Origin: Psychrobacillus sp048572895
Lineage (GTDB): Bacteria > Bacillota > Bacilli > Bacillales_A > Planococcaceae
Length of the DNA stretch: 64,000 nucleotides
Direction: 5' to 3'
NCBI RefSeq assembly: GCF_048572895.1
Contig: NZ_CP183878.1
Span: 2,728,001-2,792,000 of the forward strand
The position numbers and the translations under genes were made by a program. The notes below the pieces were generated by a model. The model saw only the letters and a program-made list of their open reading frames with translations, made no database searches and was not told where the DNA came from. Shown in pieces: positions 53,721 to 63,614 of the stretch (the stretch's first letter is position 1; each line of letters opens with the position of its first letter).

Positions 53721-54470
53721 TCATCCTTTCCTCAGCTTAATCGTTCTTCCTAAGAGTACTAATTTCCCTAAAAGAGAAGTTACCTCATAGCCAGAATATA
53801 CTTCAGCAATATCGCCACCGAATTCCATCTTATAATTACGGATGTTATTATTTGTTGTTAATCCACCCATATCGTAAACTATGTTCTCTCGCTCTTTAAA
53901 ATATAAAATATTTTTCCACAGTAAATACCGGTTAGCTATGCTTATTATCCTCTTTTCCATAGCATCTTTTTTCAATCTGAATTGGGATGCAGAGTATAAC
54001 GAAAAGACGGTTTCCCCATCCGTGATATAAACTCGATAGCTCAGTATTTCGTTACTTCCATTTACTATTCGGGTAATGATTAAATTATTTGATTCCGTTA
54101 ATAATTCCATTGTTTTTATATGAAATGCCCCACATTTATACGTATGCGTGTATTTCGCAAATTCATTGTAAAAGTTTTGAAACTCTCTTATATTAGCAAT
54201 GGTCGGCCGATCTATTACTTCTATTTGAAAATCGTACTTAGCCGCCTGTCGAATTTGTTTTCTAGTTGTACGATGAAGATCATTTAATAATTGGTCTTCA
54301 CTTTTGGTTAAATCAATAAGTAATGTCGTTTGCTTTATCAATTGGTTAACTGGTCGGTAAGCATGTGAAAAACCAATAAGGTGCGCAGATGGTAATGGTG
54401 TTTCCCCTGTTTTTAAAAAGTAACAATTTACTAATGTCAAATTTAAAATTTTTCGCTTTACAAGGATTAT
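53721..54470 (-). CDS. FemAB/GNAT-like acyltransferase, start uncertain
   Basis: About 240-250 residues of the FemAB/peptidoglycan-bridge acyltransferase-like family, with IDLTKSEDQLLNDLHRTTRK near residue 50 and VYDMGGLTTNN near 205. The only standard start is a TTG at 54440 with no ribosome binding site. An ATA at 54470 lies 5 bases after GAAGGTG and extends the protein by ten residues. It probably transfers an acyl or aminoacyl group to the polysaccharide. Its stop overlaps the deacetylase ribosome binding site. Confidence 0.7.
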   Translation of the reverse strand: MILVKRKILNLTLVNCYFLKTGETPLPSAHLIGFSHAYRPVNQLIKQTTLLIDLTKSEDQLLNDLHRTTRKQIRQAAKYDFQIEVIDRPTIANIREFQNFYNEFAKYTHTYKCGAFHIKTMELLTESNNLIITRIVNGSNEILSYRVYITDGETVFSLYSASQFRLKKDAMEKRIISIANRYLLWKNILYFKERENIVYDMGGLTTNNNIRNYKMEFGGDIAEVYSGYEVTSLLGKLVLLGRTIKLRKG

Positions 54471-54489
54471 TGTGGCACCTTCTTTTCTT

Positions 54490-56124
54490 TTAGAATTCTT
54501 CTCTACTAGTTTTTGAATTCCCTAGAACTTTATTAAAAGTAACTTTTTCTGTCCACTGAAACCCAAGTTGAGTAAGTAATTTAACACTTTCCTTATCCTT
54601 TGTATGAACACTTACAAATACGTCTTTTTCTTTATAATGACGATTCACAAATCCCAGTATCTGTAGAAGATTTTCATTTTGCCAATCTCGAATATAAATG
54701 CTTCTTTTTTTCAGATTAATGACTACTTCCATCTCGTCTAATCGAATGACATTTTCATTGATCCAAAATGCTTTTAATATGTCTTTGGAATAGAATCCAG
54801 TGTAGCCGTTATAAATTTTCTGTAAAATATCTTTTCGTTCATGTCCAGTTGAAAGAGCTAAATTTGGGTTGAGTTCTGAAAAGTTAGCATGAGTATCCTT
54901 TAGCCCTTCGAATTTTGATAATTTCCCAATTAAATAAGATTTATTGTCATAGATATAGGGAAATAGCTTTGTACTAATGGTCCTTACTCTATAACTAAAG
55001 CTTACTTTTTGACGTAGAAAATATTTAACTTTGCCTATTGTATTTCTTCGAAACAACACGACAGCTCTGTATTTTTTCACCTTAGAGATAAGTATATTCT
55101 TGAACCATAGTATATTTCTAAAACTTTTCGCCCGTATAGTATTTGTTGAAAATATAGATTTTCTTGTAAAATCTATATCCGTATTCCATTCCATTTTATA
55201 AGGTTCAAATCCTATACTCATATCCAATTTTCGAAAACCATCAGATATCAATTGGCTAATTTTTTCTTTTATCAACAACCTACCTGGCCCATAACAATCA
55301 AAATCCGAATCATGCCCTAACACATAACCTAAATAACGTGTACGACAAGCAAATCCATACGTAAAAGCAATCTTTTCTTCTTGTACTTGTAGGGAAGTTA
55401 AACGAACTGAAAAATTTCCCAAGGGCAATTCAGCTAAATGTCTAAAGAACTCCTGCTTACTTTCTGTAGAAAAACCGCTTGTGTCATTTTTCTTTTCCCA
55501 CCTTCGCTTATGCAATCGAACTATCTCATCCATTTCATCAGACTCCAATAGTTGTAAAGAAACTTCACCTAAAGCCCTTAACCTCTTGTCCCGACGATCC
55601 ATCCCATGCAGTTTTTTTCGAGATTTCATATACTCATCAAAATCAAGATTTTCGAGATTTATAAACGGTGTTATGATGGAAAAGTGGCGTTCCTTCAAAT
55701 TCCGAGCATTTATATACTGTGATAATGCATAGGGGGTATTTGTACTTTCCAATAAACCATGGAGATAAAAAACGATGCTTTTTTTTCTTTTTATCAATTC
55801 ATCCAATGCAAACATAATAACTCGACTTGCGTCAGGTTTTCTAACTATAATATCCATATAATTTGCTACCCCAAGTGCTAAAAAGTGACACATATAGCCG
55901 AACCACGTTTTTTTGAATTGAAAGGGAAAAAAGGCAATAATCCGGTTATGATCCTGTACAGCTAAAATTTCTACATTCTCTTGAGAACCTAAAATTTTCC
56001 ACCAGTTATAAACAAATTCGTATTCTATAAAGGGATTTGTATTGTTGTTATCCTCTGTTATCTTTTTCCAGTCTCGTTCGTAAACTTCCAAATGCGTATA
56101 AGATTTAATACTAATAAGCTTCAA
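54490..56124 (-). CDS. CelD/BcsL-type acetyltransferase with C-terminal extension
   Basis: 544 residues. An N-terminal BioF2-like double GNAT fold (NPFIEYEFVYNWWKILG; DMSIGFEPYKMEWNTD near 290) resembles CelD/BcsL acetyltransferases of polysaccharide clusters. A basic linker (about 330-380) follows, then a C-terminal part (about 440-530) that itself looks GNAT-like (SVKLLTQLGFQWTEKVTF). The three-part layout is longer than usual. It starts with TTG after GGGAGG. It probably acetylates the exopolysaccharide or a precursor. Confidence 0.75.
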   Translation of the reverse strand: MKLISIKSYTHLEVYERDWKKITEDNNNTNPFIEYEFVYNWWKILGSQENVEILAVQDHNRIIAFFPFQFKKTWFGYMCHFLALGVANYMDIIVRKPDASRVIMFALDELIKRKKSIVFYLHGLLESTNTPYALSQYINARNLKERHFSIITPFINLENLDFDEYMKSRKKLHGMDRRDKRLRALGEVSLQLLESDEMDEIVRLHKRRWEKKNDTSGFSTESKQEFFRHLAELPLGNFSVRLTSLQVQEEKIAFTYGFACRTRYLGYVLGHDSDFDCYGPGRLLIKEKISQLISDGFRKLDMSIGFEPYKMEWNTDIDFTRKSIFSTNTIRAKSFRNILWFKNILISKVKKYRAVVLFRRNTIGKVKYFLRQKVSFSYRVRTISTKLFPYIYDNKSYLIGKLSKFEGLKDTHANFSELNPNLALSTGHERKDILQKIYNGYTGFYSKDILKAFWINENVIRLDEMEVVINLKKRSIYIRDWQNENLLQILGFVNRHYKEKDVFVSVHTKDKESVKLLTQLGFQWTEKVTFNKVLGNSKTSREEF

Positions 56125-56140
56125 ATAATCCTCCCTTCGT

Positions 56141-57049
56141 TTACAAATGTTTGACCTTGCTATAAGATTGAATAACTTCTTCTAAGCCCTCTTCCAATGA
56201 ATAATGAGGCTCCCACTGTAGTATTTTTCTAGCTTTTTCATTTGAAAGTACACTACGTTTAATCTCCGCAGCATCCAATTCTTTTAAAAGTGGCTCTATT
56301 TCCATATTGGTAAAATGAGAGATTAAACTAAATACTTCATTAATCGTTCTTTCTGTGCCTGAACTAATTTGAAAAATACCCGTTTCATGGGAAACTAATG
56401 CTGTAAGGCAAGCTGCTGCAACATCTTTTACATATACAAAATCCCTTGTCTGACTACCATTATTAATAATCGGAGCTTCACTTTTAGAAATTCGGCTTAA
56501 TATATTGGCAATTACCCCACTCTCTTGATTGGGTCCAAACACATTTGAAAATCGTAATATGCAGCTTTGAAGTCCAAACATTTTTTCATATAAATGCACA
56601 TAATTCTCCGCGGAAATTTTAGATAATGCATAAAAGGAAAGAGGAGCTAATTTCGAATTCTCTTTTACTGGCAAAGAAGCTGGATTCCCATAAACAGCTG
56701 CTGAGGAAGCTAATATAAACTTTTTCACATTATATTTATTTGAAAACCGAAGGATATTGAGTGTACCTAGAACGTTTGCTTGGCAATCTTCAATTGGCTT
56801 CTCCATAGATTTAAGTACCGAGGATTGAGCTGCTAAATGGATTACAAAGTCAGGTTGTTCATGTTGAAAAATATACTCTATTTCTTCGCTTGTAATATCT
56901 ACTTCATAAAATGTAGCATCCTGAGATACTCTGTTTTTTTTACCATTTGATAAATTATCTAGAGCAACAACTGAATATTGATGATCTAAAAGCTCTTGTA
57001 TCATATGAGATCCTATAAATCCTGCGGCTCCTGTTACTAGTACTTTCAA
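56141..57049 (-). CDS. NAD-dependent nucleotide-sugar epimerase/dehydratase
   Basis: A 302-residue extended short-chain dehydrogenase: the NAD motif TGAAGFIGSHM, DNLSNGK after strand 2, active-site SSAAVYGNP and YALSK (YxxxK). Most like UDP-glucose/UDP-GlcNAc 4-epimerases. It supplies a nucleotide sugar to the cluster. It starts at TTG and overlaps the upstream glycosyltransferase by 4 bases. Confidence 0.85.
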   Translation of the reverse strand: MKVLVTGAAGFIGSHMIQELLDHQYSVVALDNLSNGKKNRVSQDATFYEVDITSEEIEYIFQHEQPDFVIHLAAQSSVLKSMEKPIEDCQANVLGTLNILRFSNKYNVKKFILASSAAVYGNPASLPVKENSKLAPLSFYALSKISAENYVHLYEKMFGLQSCILRFSNVFGPNQESGVIANILSRISKSEAPIINNGSQTRDFVYVKDVAAACLTALVSHETGIFQISSGTERTINEVFSLISHFTNMEIEPLLKELDAAEIKRSVLSNEKARKILQWEPHYSLEEGLEEVIQSYSKVKHL

Positions 57050-58146
57050 CTTTTTTCCCCCAATTTTAATAAGTTTTTATACGTAAGAAATGTTTTATGA
57101 TACATCCTTTCAAATGTAAAACTAGTTTCATATATTTCACGACTCTTTTTCCCCATCTTTTTTCGAAGCAAAGGATTTTCGATTAATATGGAAAGTAATT
57201 CAGGTAAATTATGGTGAATTAAAAATCCGTTTTCAGAACTCCTAACCGCTTCTCTAACTCCACCAACATTAGAAGCAACAATTGGTAGCCCATGCGCCAT
57301 CGCTTCTAATATTGATAGTGGCAACCCCTCCCACGATGAGGTCAACACAAATATATCTGCATCCATTAGTAGTTCCGAAACGTTTGAGTGATTACCTAAA
57401 AATGTAACTTTATGTCCCATATTATGCTCTTGAACATATTGAGCACATTGTTCTTTCAGCCTTCCATCACCAGCAAAAATCATATACCAATTTAATTCCT
57501 TCATAAGGGATAGCGCCTCTAAAAGTTCTAAATGTTTTTTAGGTATATCGAAACGGGCAACCATTAAAATTTTCACCATTTCAGTAGGTACTAACGGATT
57601 TTTGGGATTACTTTGATCCATTACACCGTTATGGATCGTTTCTAGTTTTGTGGAAGGTAGTACTTGATGCTGTAATGCTAGAATTCTGTCATAGTCACAA
57701 ACAGTAATTACCTTTTTCGTTATTTTACCTATCCACTTTTCTACTTTGCGATAAAAAAACTGTTTATTTTTTTCTACACCTTCCGTGAATGCCCAACCAT
57801 GAGCTGTAAATACAAAAGGAATCTGAAGCGACCAACAAGCGACTCTCCCAAGTATGCCAGCCTTGGAAGAATGAATGGCCACTATATCAGGGTTCATTTG
57901 TTTCAACGATTTTCGCATTTCAACAAAAGCGAGGAAATCCTTGACTAAATTCATATTTCTTATTAAGTGCTTTATTGGAATGTACTCAATCTCATTTACA
58001 TATAGCTCATCCGCCAACTTTTTTTCTGCTCCATAAAGGATAGCAATACTATGACCATCTTGCGCAAGCCTTGTAGAAAGATCCCTAACATGCACTTGTG
58101 CTCCCCCAACTTCGTGCATATGTGTGATCAATTGAACAATTTTCAT
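57046..58146 (-). CDS. Glycosyltransferase family 4
   Basis: 366 residues of GT-B fold, with the N-terminal glycine-rich loop HEVGGAQVHVRDLS and the donor-binding E-x7-E motif in SSWEGLPLSILEAMAHGLPIV. Adds a sugar to the growing repeat unit on the lipid carrier at the inner membrane face. GAGGGATG precedes the ATG. Confidence 0.88.
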   Translation of the reverse strand: MKIVQLITHMHEVGGAQVHVRDLSTRLAQDGHSIAILYGAEKKLADELYVNEIEYIPIKHLIRNMNLVKDFLAFVEMRKSLKQMNPDIVAIHSSKAGILGRVACWSLQIPFVFTAHGWAFTEGVEKNKQFFYRKVEKWIGKITKKVITVCDYDRILALQHQVLPSTKLETIHNGVMDQSNPKNPLVPTEMVKILMVARFDIPKKHLELLEALSLMKELNWYMIFAGDGRLKEQCAQYVQEHNMGHKVTFLGNHSNVSELLMDADIFVLTSSWEGLPLSILEAMAHGLPIVASNVGGVREAVRSSENGFLIHHNLPELLSILIENPLLRKKMGKKSREIYETSFTFERMYHKTFLTYKNLLKLGEKS

Positions 58147-58172
58147 CTACATCCCTCTTTTTTTATTAGAAG

Positions 58173-59696
58173 TTAAAGATGTATTTTATCCCTTATAAAA
58201 TGTATAAGCAGTTTCGATTCCTTTACTTTTAATAATATTATCAGTAGTAAATAAGTTAAGCCGCCAGTGAATATCACCACGATCATTTTTAGCAAAGGGT
58301 TCCAGCTTGTAAGGGTATTTTCATCTATTGTATACACAACAATTCCCATCACACTTGATGCACAAATTACCTTTAGAAAAGTGATTACATTATCTTTAAT
58401 CCCAAATGGGCCTATTTTTTTCCGGAGATTTACTCCTAGTAAAAACGAACAGAACAATGCAGAAATACTTGTCGCCAACGCTAGTCCTTTGAGACCCATA
58501 AAGGAGGATAAAACAATATTCAATGTAATATTTAAAATGACTGCAAGTGCAGCGTTAAACATTGGTGTCTTTGAATCTTGTAAAGAATAAAATGTACGAT
58601 TCAACACTTCGCGTATCGCATAGCCGATCATCCCAATGCAATAGTAAAATAGAGCTTGTGAAGTCATATGAATTGCTTGTTCATCAAAACTTCCATGGCC
58701 AAATAGTAATCTTATGATGGGTTTCGATAATATCATAATGCCTACACTGGCAGGTACTACAACTAAAATGACACTAGAGATAACACCGTTGATTGACTTT
58801 TTAAAATCAGTTAGATTTTTTTGTGCAGCCAAGTTGGAAATAACCGGGAACATAACAGTTACAAATGAAAGGACGAAAATACCTTGTACAAAATCATTTA
58901 ATCGACTTGCATAGGTTAAGGCTGATATGCCTCCCTCCACAATTGTGGAAGCAAGTGTCTTATCAATCATTAGATTAATTTGATCAATCGAAATACCAAT
59001 CATTATTGGAAAAACGATTAAGGACATTTTCTTTATATGAGGATCTTTAAACTGCACAGTTGTTGAATACCTATACGTTGTTTTAGATAAGGAAGGAAAC
59101 AAAAAGATTAATTGAAAAATTGCCGCAAGAACACTTCCAATAGCTAGTACGATAATATCTGATTGAGCACTAACATAAATAGACAGAATAATTATAAGGT
59201 TAAATGGAAACCCAATCATTGCCGGTATCACAAATTTTCCGTTTAGCTGGAGGTAGCCTACTAATAGTTGAGTTAAGCTAGTGAAATAAATTCCCACCAT
59301 CCCAATTCGAGTAAATATAACAGCAGTTTCTAGCGTATCTCCATCAAATCCGAAAGCGAATATTTTAACTAAAAGATTAGAGAAAACAAGTCCTATAACA
59401 ATAATTGTAGTAGTTACAATAAGCACTATATTGATTAGATTATTCGTAAAACTAATGGCTGCTAACCGACTTACATTATATTCAATTTTTTTATACATTG
59501 GTATATAAGCAGTTGATATGCCTGCAATTATCAAACTAAATAAAACAGATGTAATGGTTATAGAAACAATATAGGCATCACTAATGGACGAAGCACCATA
59601 AAAATAGGAAAGTGTTATATCTCGAAAAAATCCCGTTACCTTAGATAGAATCGTAATAATCATAATGACAATTGCTGTTTTTTTAATCGTTTCTAT
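58173..59696 (-). CDS. MurJ/MviN-type lipid-linked oligosaccharide flippase, probable ATA start
   Basis: About 507 residues with 14 membrane spans of the MurJ/MviN family; motifs KVTGFFRDITLSYFYG and the later YASRLNDFVQGIF. Within an exopolysaccharide cluster it probably acts as the Wzx-like flippase of the repeat unit. The first ATG (59663) has no ribosome binding site and lies inside the first membrane helix. Upstream, ETIKKTAIVIM matches the family N-terminus, and ATA (59696) is 6 bases after GAAGGA. No ATG, GTG or TTG precedes it in frame. Confidence 0.8.
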   Translation of the reverse strand: METIKKTAIVIMIITILSKVTGFFRDITLSYFYGASSISDAYIVSITITSVLFSLIIAGISTAYIPMYKKIEYNVSRLAAISFTNNLINIVLIVTTTIIVIGLVFSNLLVKIFAFGFDGDTLETAVIFTRIGMVGIYFTSLTQLLVGYLQLNGKFVIPAMIGFPFNLIIILSIYVSAQSDIIVLAIGSVLAAIFQLIFLFPSLSKTTYRYSTTVQFKDPHIKKMSLIVFPIMIGISIDQINLMIDKTLASTIVEGGISALTYASRLNDFVQGIFVLSFVTVMFPVISNLAAQKNLTDFKKSINGVISSVILVVVPASVGIMILSKPIIRLLFGHGSFDEQAIHMTSQALFYYCIGMIGYAIREVLNRTFYSLQDSKTPMFNAALAVILNITLNIVLSSFMGLKGLALATSISALFCSFLLGVNLRKKIGPFGIKDNVITFLKVICASSVMGIVVYTIDENTLTSWNPLLKMIVVIFTGGLTYLLLIILLKVKESKLLIHFIRDKIHL

Positions 59697-59755
59697 AGCT
59701 TGTCCTTCTTCTCGTAGTTATTTACCATTTCCTCTTACCTCATCTTCTAAATTAT

Positions 59756-61096
59756 TCAGTTGAATTCATATATATGATTTATTGCAAAGAATACTAATAG
59801 AAAAAAACTCTCATTAGACATAGCATTTATAGACATATAACTAACAGCCATACACATAATAGGTAACCACCCTAAAATACTCGTCTCGCTTATTTTCCTT
59901 TTGGAAGCACTTATATAAAAAACTATGGCTATAAACAGTCCGAATACAAGAAAACCCATCATTCCCCAAACTACTAATATCTCTAATAAAATATTATGGG
60001 TTTCCAAAAAAACACCTGATCTAATATAGTATTCTTGAATACCAATACCAAACAACAACGACCAAAAATCAGCTTTAATAAGATCAAAATATTTCTCAGC
60101 TATTATATTTCTATTACTCGTTAACCCATTCGGATCTTCTAAAAAATCTGTAAAACGAGAAAGAAATAAATTTAATACCGAATGAATCTCTTCACTAAAG
60201 TATAAAAAGAAACTAGCTATTAGTAGAAATGTCATAGTTATAAACCAAAGTATTTTTTTATTATCTCTAATGCTAAAAAGCACTTTCACAACCATTATTA
60301 CCATTAAAAAACTAACAACGAGTAAAAACATTCTTGATAGGCTTAGCACACCAAACGCTCCATAAAATATGAATAATAATGGATATATACCTTGGTACCA
60401 TTTACTACTTTCCTTTTTAAGGAGATAGAGCATGCTGAACATTGAAATCATAATATACATGGAGAAATAATTGGAGTCACCAGCAGCGCCTTTAAATCGG
60501 ATTGTAGGATTATTAGCCAGTAAAGTTCCATATAAATTATAGAAATTTAACACTCCATATATTATTGAAACAGCTACCCCCGCGATGAAATACTTAATCA
60601 CGGTTTCATGGTGATAGGTAGAACGACTATATATTACTATTAGAAATACATATATTACTGCAGCACTCCAACTAAAGAGTAAAGCAAGAGTTTTGACATC
60701 ATATAAAAAGATATGAACCCATTCGTACATCACAAAAATAACAACGACTAGTAAAAACTTTTTGTTTACTGAATCATGTAGAAAAGTAATACAAAGTTTT
60801 AATAAAGCCACACAAATTAATAAATTTAAAATAGGAATTGAACTGGCCCCTATATATATAAAAGTACTGCCTAAATTGGGTATTAAAAACATAAGTATTG
60901 CAATATCATTAGACAATGAAGTAAAAAACAAACGCATTATTACGTAGCAAATTAAAGCATATATAATTAAGTTACCTGAGCTAAACAATTGCGCTAAAAT
61001 ACATCCTCCAATTACTGCTGTGTCTAGTAAAAGAAACAAAGAACCATTTGAATTTATAGCCGGCGACATCAGTAAAGTATTCTTAGTTGAATACAC
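59756..61096 (-). CDS. O-antigen polymerase-like (Wzy-type) membrane protein
   Basis: 446 residues with about 11-12 membrane spans and a large periplasm-facing loop (about 290-340), the profile of Wzy/O-antigen ligase proteins. There is no strong family motif, as usual for Wzy. Presumed to polymerise the exported repeat units. It starts at GTG 61096, overlapping the glycosyltransferase end by 14 bases. Confidence 0.75.
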   Translation of the reverse strand: MYSTKNTLLMSPAINSNGSLFLLLDTAVIGGCILAQLFSSGNLIIYALICYVIMRLFFTSLSNDIAILMFLIPNLGSTFIYIGASSIPILNLLICVALLKLCITFLHDSVNKKFLLVVVIFVMYEWVHIFLYDVKTLALLFSWSAAVIYVFLIVIYSRSTYHHETVIKYFIAGVAVSIIYGVLNFYNLYGTLLANNPTIRFKGAAGDSNYFSMYIMISMFSMLYLLKKESSKWYQGIYPLLFIFYGAFGVLSLSRMFLLVVSFLMVIMVVKVLFSIRDNKKILWFITMTFLLIASFFLYFSEEIHSVLNLFLSRFTDFLEDPNGLTSNRNIIAEKYFDLIKADFWSLLFGIGIQEYYIRSGVFLETHNILLEILVVWGMMGFLVFGLFIAIVFYISASKRKISETSILGWLPIMCMAVSYMSINAMSNESFFLLVFFAINHIYEFN

Positions 61097-62123
61097 TTTG
61101 ATAGACCTGTTCCAAGTTTTTTCTATATAAAGTCAAATCACATAGCTCTACAGCTCGCTTTGCAGCAGCAATAGACATTTCCATATATGTTTGCTCCGAT
61201 TTTAAGAGATAGATGATTCTGGACACAAACTCCTCCTCACTAGTACAAATATATCCGCAGCTTGTATTCACAATATATTGCATCCCACCCAATTGAGGGA
61301 CAATTATTGGTTTTTCTAACGCTAAGGCTTCTATCGCTACAACTGGCAACCCCTCCGAAAGGCTAGTCATCACCAAAATTTTACTTCTAGCTAATTGCGG
61401 ATAAGGATTGGCTAAAAAGCCTTTTAAATCAACAACAAGCTCTAAACCATTTTTTACAATGTACTCTTTGCACTCTTTTTCTTGAGGTCCCTCCCCTAGC
61501 ATAACGACCCTCAAATTAGGTATAACATCTTTAACTTTTGCTACAATGGATATAAATCGCAAAGGATTTTTAATTCGATCTAATCTTCCTATAAAAGCTA
61601 GATCGTAATTATCCTCGATTGCTCTATATGACTTTTCTTTTATACGATTGATATCTACAATATTTCTAAGGACGGTTGTCTTACTAGTAAAAAAAGTAGA
61701 TAAATAAGTAGATTCTTTAATATCAGCACTAACAACAACTATTTGCTTTATTTTATAGCAAGCTAGAAAAAACATAATAGAATAGGGATTTACTCGTTTA
61801 AGCCAATTAGGATTTTGGTGGATATGTGAAACTACTGGAATAATCATAGAAGCGACCAGACATTTCACAGTAGCTTTAAAATCATGAGCATGGATTATAT
61901 CCGGTTTCCATAAACTTATTACCTTCTTTAGTTGTGAAACATTAAATTTATCTAATGGTATATAATCGATATCACTTGCACTTAATATCTTCCTTATTCC
62001 ACCGTCTGGAGAGGCATATGCACATTGATACGTATCCGAAGTATTATTAATAATATTTATCGCTACATTTTCTGCACCCGCTAATTCATTTGAACTTAGA
62101 ATATGCAATATTCTTTTTTTCAA
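61083..62123 (-). CDS. Glycosyltransferase family 4
   Basis: 346 residues, GT-B fold. The N-terminal SNELAGAENVAINI is typical of GT4, and SLSEGLPVVAIEALALEKPII is the donor-binding motif. TTG start after GGGGGGAAGAG. It is the second glycosyltransferase of the cluster. Confidence 0.88.
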   Translation of the reverse strand: MKKRILHILSSNELAGAENVAINIINNTSDTYQCAYASPDGGIRKILSASDIDYIPLDKFNVSQLKKVISLWKPDIIHAHDFKATVKCLVASMIIPVVSHIHQNPNWLKRVNPYSIMFFLACYKIKQIVVVSADIKESTYLSTFFTSKTTVLRNIVDINRIKEKSYRAIEDNYDLAFIGRLDRIKNPLRFISIVAKVKDVIPNLRVVMLGEGPQEKECKEYIVKNGLELVVDLKGFLANPYPQLARSKILVMTSLSEGLPVVAIEALALEKPIIVPQLGGMQYIVNTSCGYICTSEEEFVSRIIYLLKSEQTYMEMSIAAAKRAVELCDLTLYRKNLEQVYQSVFN

Positions 62124-62162
62124 CTCTTCCCCCCTTTATATGTTGTTTCGAATACTTATCTA

Positions 62163-62858
62163 CTATTCTTTCTCCCCATAATACTCATAATAATAATGAT
62201 CTTTTTCTAGTTTAAAATAGTTTAATATTAGCCCTAGAACATGAGCATTGGATGCCTCTAATACTTCTTTAACTTTATATAAATTTCTCTTTTCGGTTGT
62301 GCCGGAGCCGATGACTAGGATTGTTCCATCACATTTGGCTGATAGTATTTGAGCATCAGCCACGGAAAGTAAGGGTGGTGCATCGAAAATGACAAGATCA
62401 TATAACGAAATTGTCTCTTTTAAAAATTTGTCCAGGGAGGACGAACCGAGTAATTCTGCTGGATTGGATGGCATTGGCCCACAAGTTATTAAGTCTAACC
62501 CAATTACCCCAGAATCCTTTAGAATATCGGATAAACCCCAATTACTCATTAATAAATTCGTAAGCCCCGGAGAAACAGGTTTATTGAACGTATAATGTAT
62601 AGTAGGTTTCCTAAGATCAGCATCTACTAAAAGAATTTTCTTCCCGTCTTGAGCAAAAGATATAGCAATATTGGAAGCAATTGTAGATTTCCCTTCGCCA
62701 ATTGAGCTCGATGTAAATAAGAGAGTTTTACATCCTTTATCTTTCATCGCAAATTTAATATTTGCACGAACCGTTCTAATTTGCTCTGCCACTATAGATT
62801 TTCTATTTGTAGATACTATTAGTTTTCTACCATGCTGTATTTTTTTCTTTTTAAACAA
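62163..62858 (-). CDS. Bacterial tyrosine kinase (BY-kinase, CapB/YwqD-like)
   Basis: A 231-residue P-loop kinase: Walker A SSIGEGKSTIA, Walker A' LLVDADLRKP, Walker B YDLVIFDAPP, and a tyrosine-rich tail HYYYEYYGEKE that is autophosphorylated in this family. It needs the adjacent membrane adaptor (Wzz-like) for activity and controls polysaccharide length and output. TTG start with GGGGGGCAGGAAA upstream. Confidence 0.92.
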   Translation of the reverse strand: MFKKKKIQHGRKLIVSTNRKSIVAEQIRTVRANIKFAMKDKGCKTLLFTSSSIGEGKSTIASNIAISFAQDGKKILLVDADLRKPTIHYTFNKPVSPGLTNLLMSNWGLSDILKDSGVIGLDLITCGPMPSNPAELLGSSSLDKFLKETISLYDLVIFDAPPLLSVADAQILSAKCDGTILVIGSGTTEKRNLYKVKEVLEASNAHVLGLILNYFKLEKDHYYYEYYGEKE

Positions 62859-62894
62859 TTTCCTGCCCCCCTTCGATGTATGTCCTCTATTTAT

Positions 62895-63590
62895 CTAAAC
62901 TTTCTTTGTAGAAATGGGACTTATAAGACCTAACAGCGGAAAATCCATAATATCTTGGACATCCTGTTCTGTTTTAACCGTTGTATCTAAAAATTCTATT
63001 AGAAGGGATATACTGACTCCCACTATAAGGCCAAAAAATGTAGCAATTGCTAAGTTTAAAGGAATGTTTGGTAGGATTGGCTTTTTCTTATTTTTTTCTG
63101 TTGCTGGTGAAAGTATCGTGACATTGTCCACATTCATTAATTCACTTATCTTCTCTTGAAAGACCTCTGAGGTCATATTCGCAATACTAACAGCCTTTTT
63201 TTGACTAATGTCCTTTACTGAAATATTAACTACTTGCGAGTTTTGCTCACTCGTCATTGCTATCTTCTCCATCAGTAACTCAGAAGTAGTATTTAACTTT
63301 AGTCGTTCAATTACTATTGAAAGAATAACTGGACTTTTAATAATGACCGTATAAGTATTTATCAATTGCAGATTTGTCTGTATATCTTGTGTACTTAACT
63401 GTTGATCTTGCGCCACTTTATGATTAATTAATATTTGTGCATTGGCATCATATTGGGGAGTAATAAAAAAATAACTTATAGCCCAAGTAATCGTTACCAT
63501 TGCAAGTAAACAACTTATTATTAATAAAGTTCTTTTCTTTAATACTTTTGCTATTTCATATAGGCTAATTTTACCTTCCAACCAAATCAT
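62895..63590 (-). CDS. Polysaccharide co-polymerase / kinase adaptor (Wzz, CapA/YwqC-like)
   Basis: 231 residues with two membrane helices (about 21-42 and 176-198) around an extracytoplasmic Wzz domain, and a proline-rich stretch before the second helix (KKKPILPNIPLN). It activates the BY-kinase and sets chain length. The ATG at 63590 lies directly on GAAGGG; a TTG at 63581 (EGKISLYEIAKVLKKR) has better spacing and may be the true start. Confidence 0.88.
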   Translation of the reverse strand: MIWLEGKISLYEIAKVLKKRTLLIISCLLAMVTITWAISYFFITPQYDANAQILINHKVAQDQQLSTQDIQTNLQLINTYTVIIKSPVILSIVIERLKLNTTSELLMEKIAMTSEQNSQVVNISVKDISQKKAVSIANMTSEVFQEKISELMNVDNVTILSPATEKNKKKPILPNIPLNLAIATFFGLIVGVSISLLIEFLDTTVKTEQDVQDIMDFPLLGLISPISTKKV

Positions 63591-63614
63591 CCCTTCTATA
63601 TGAATAGAACTAAT

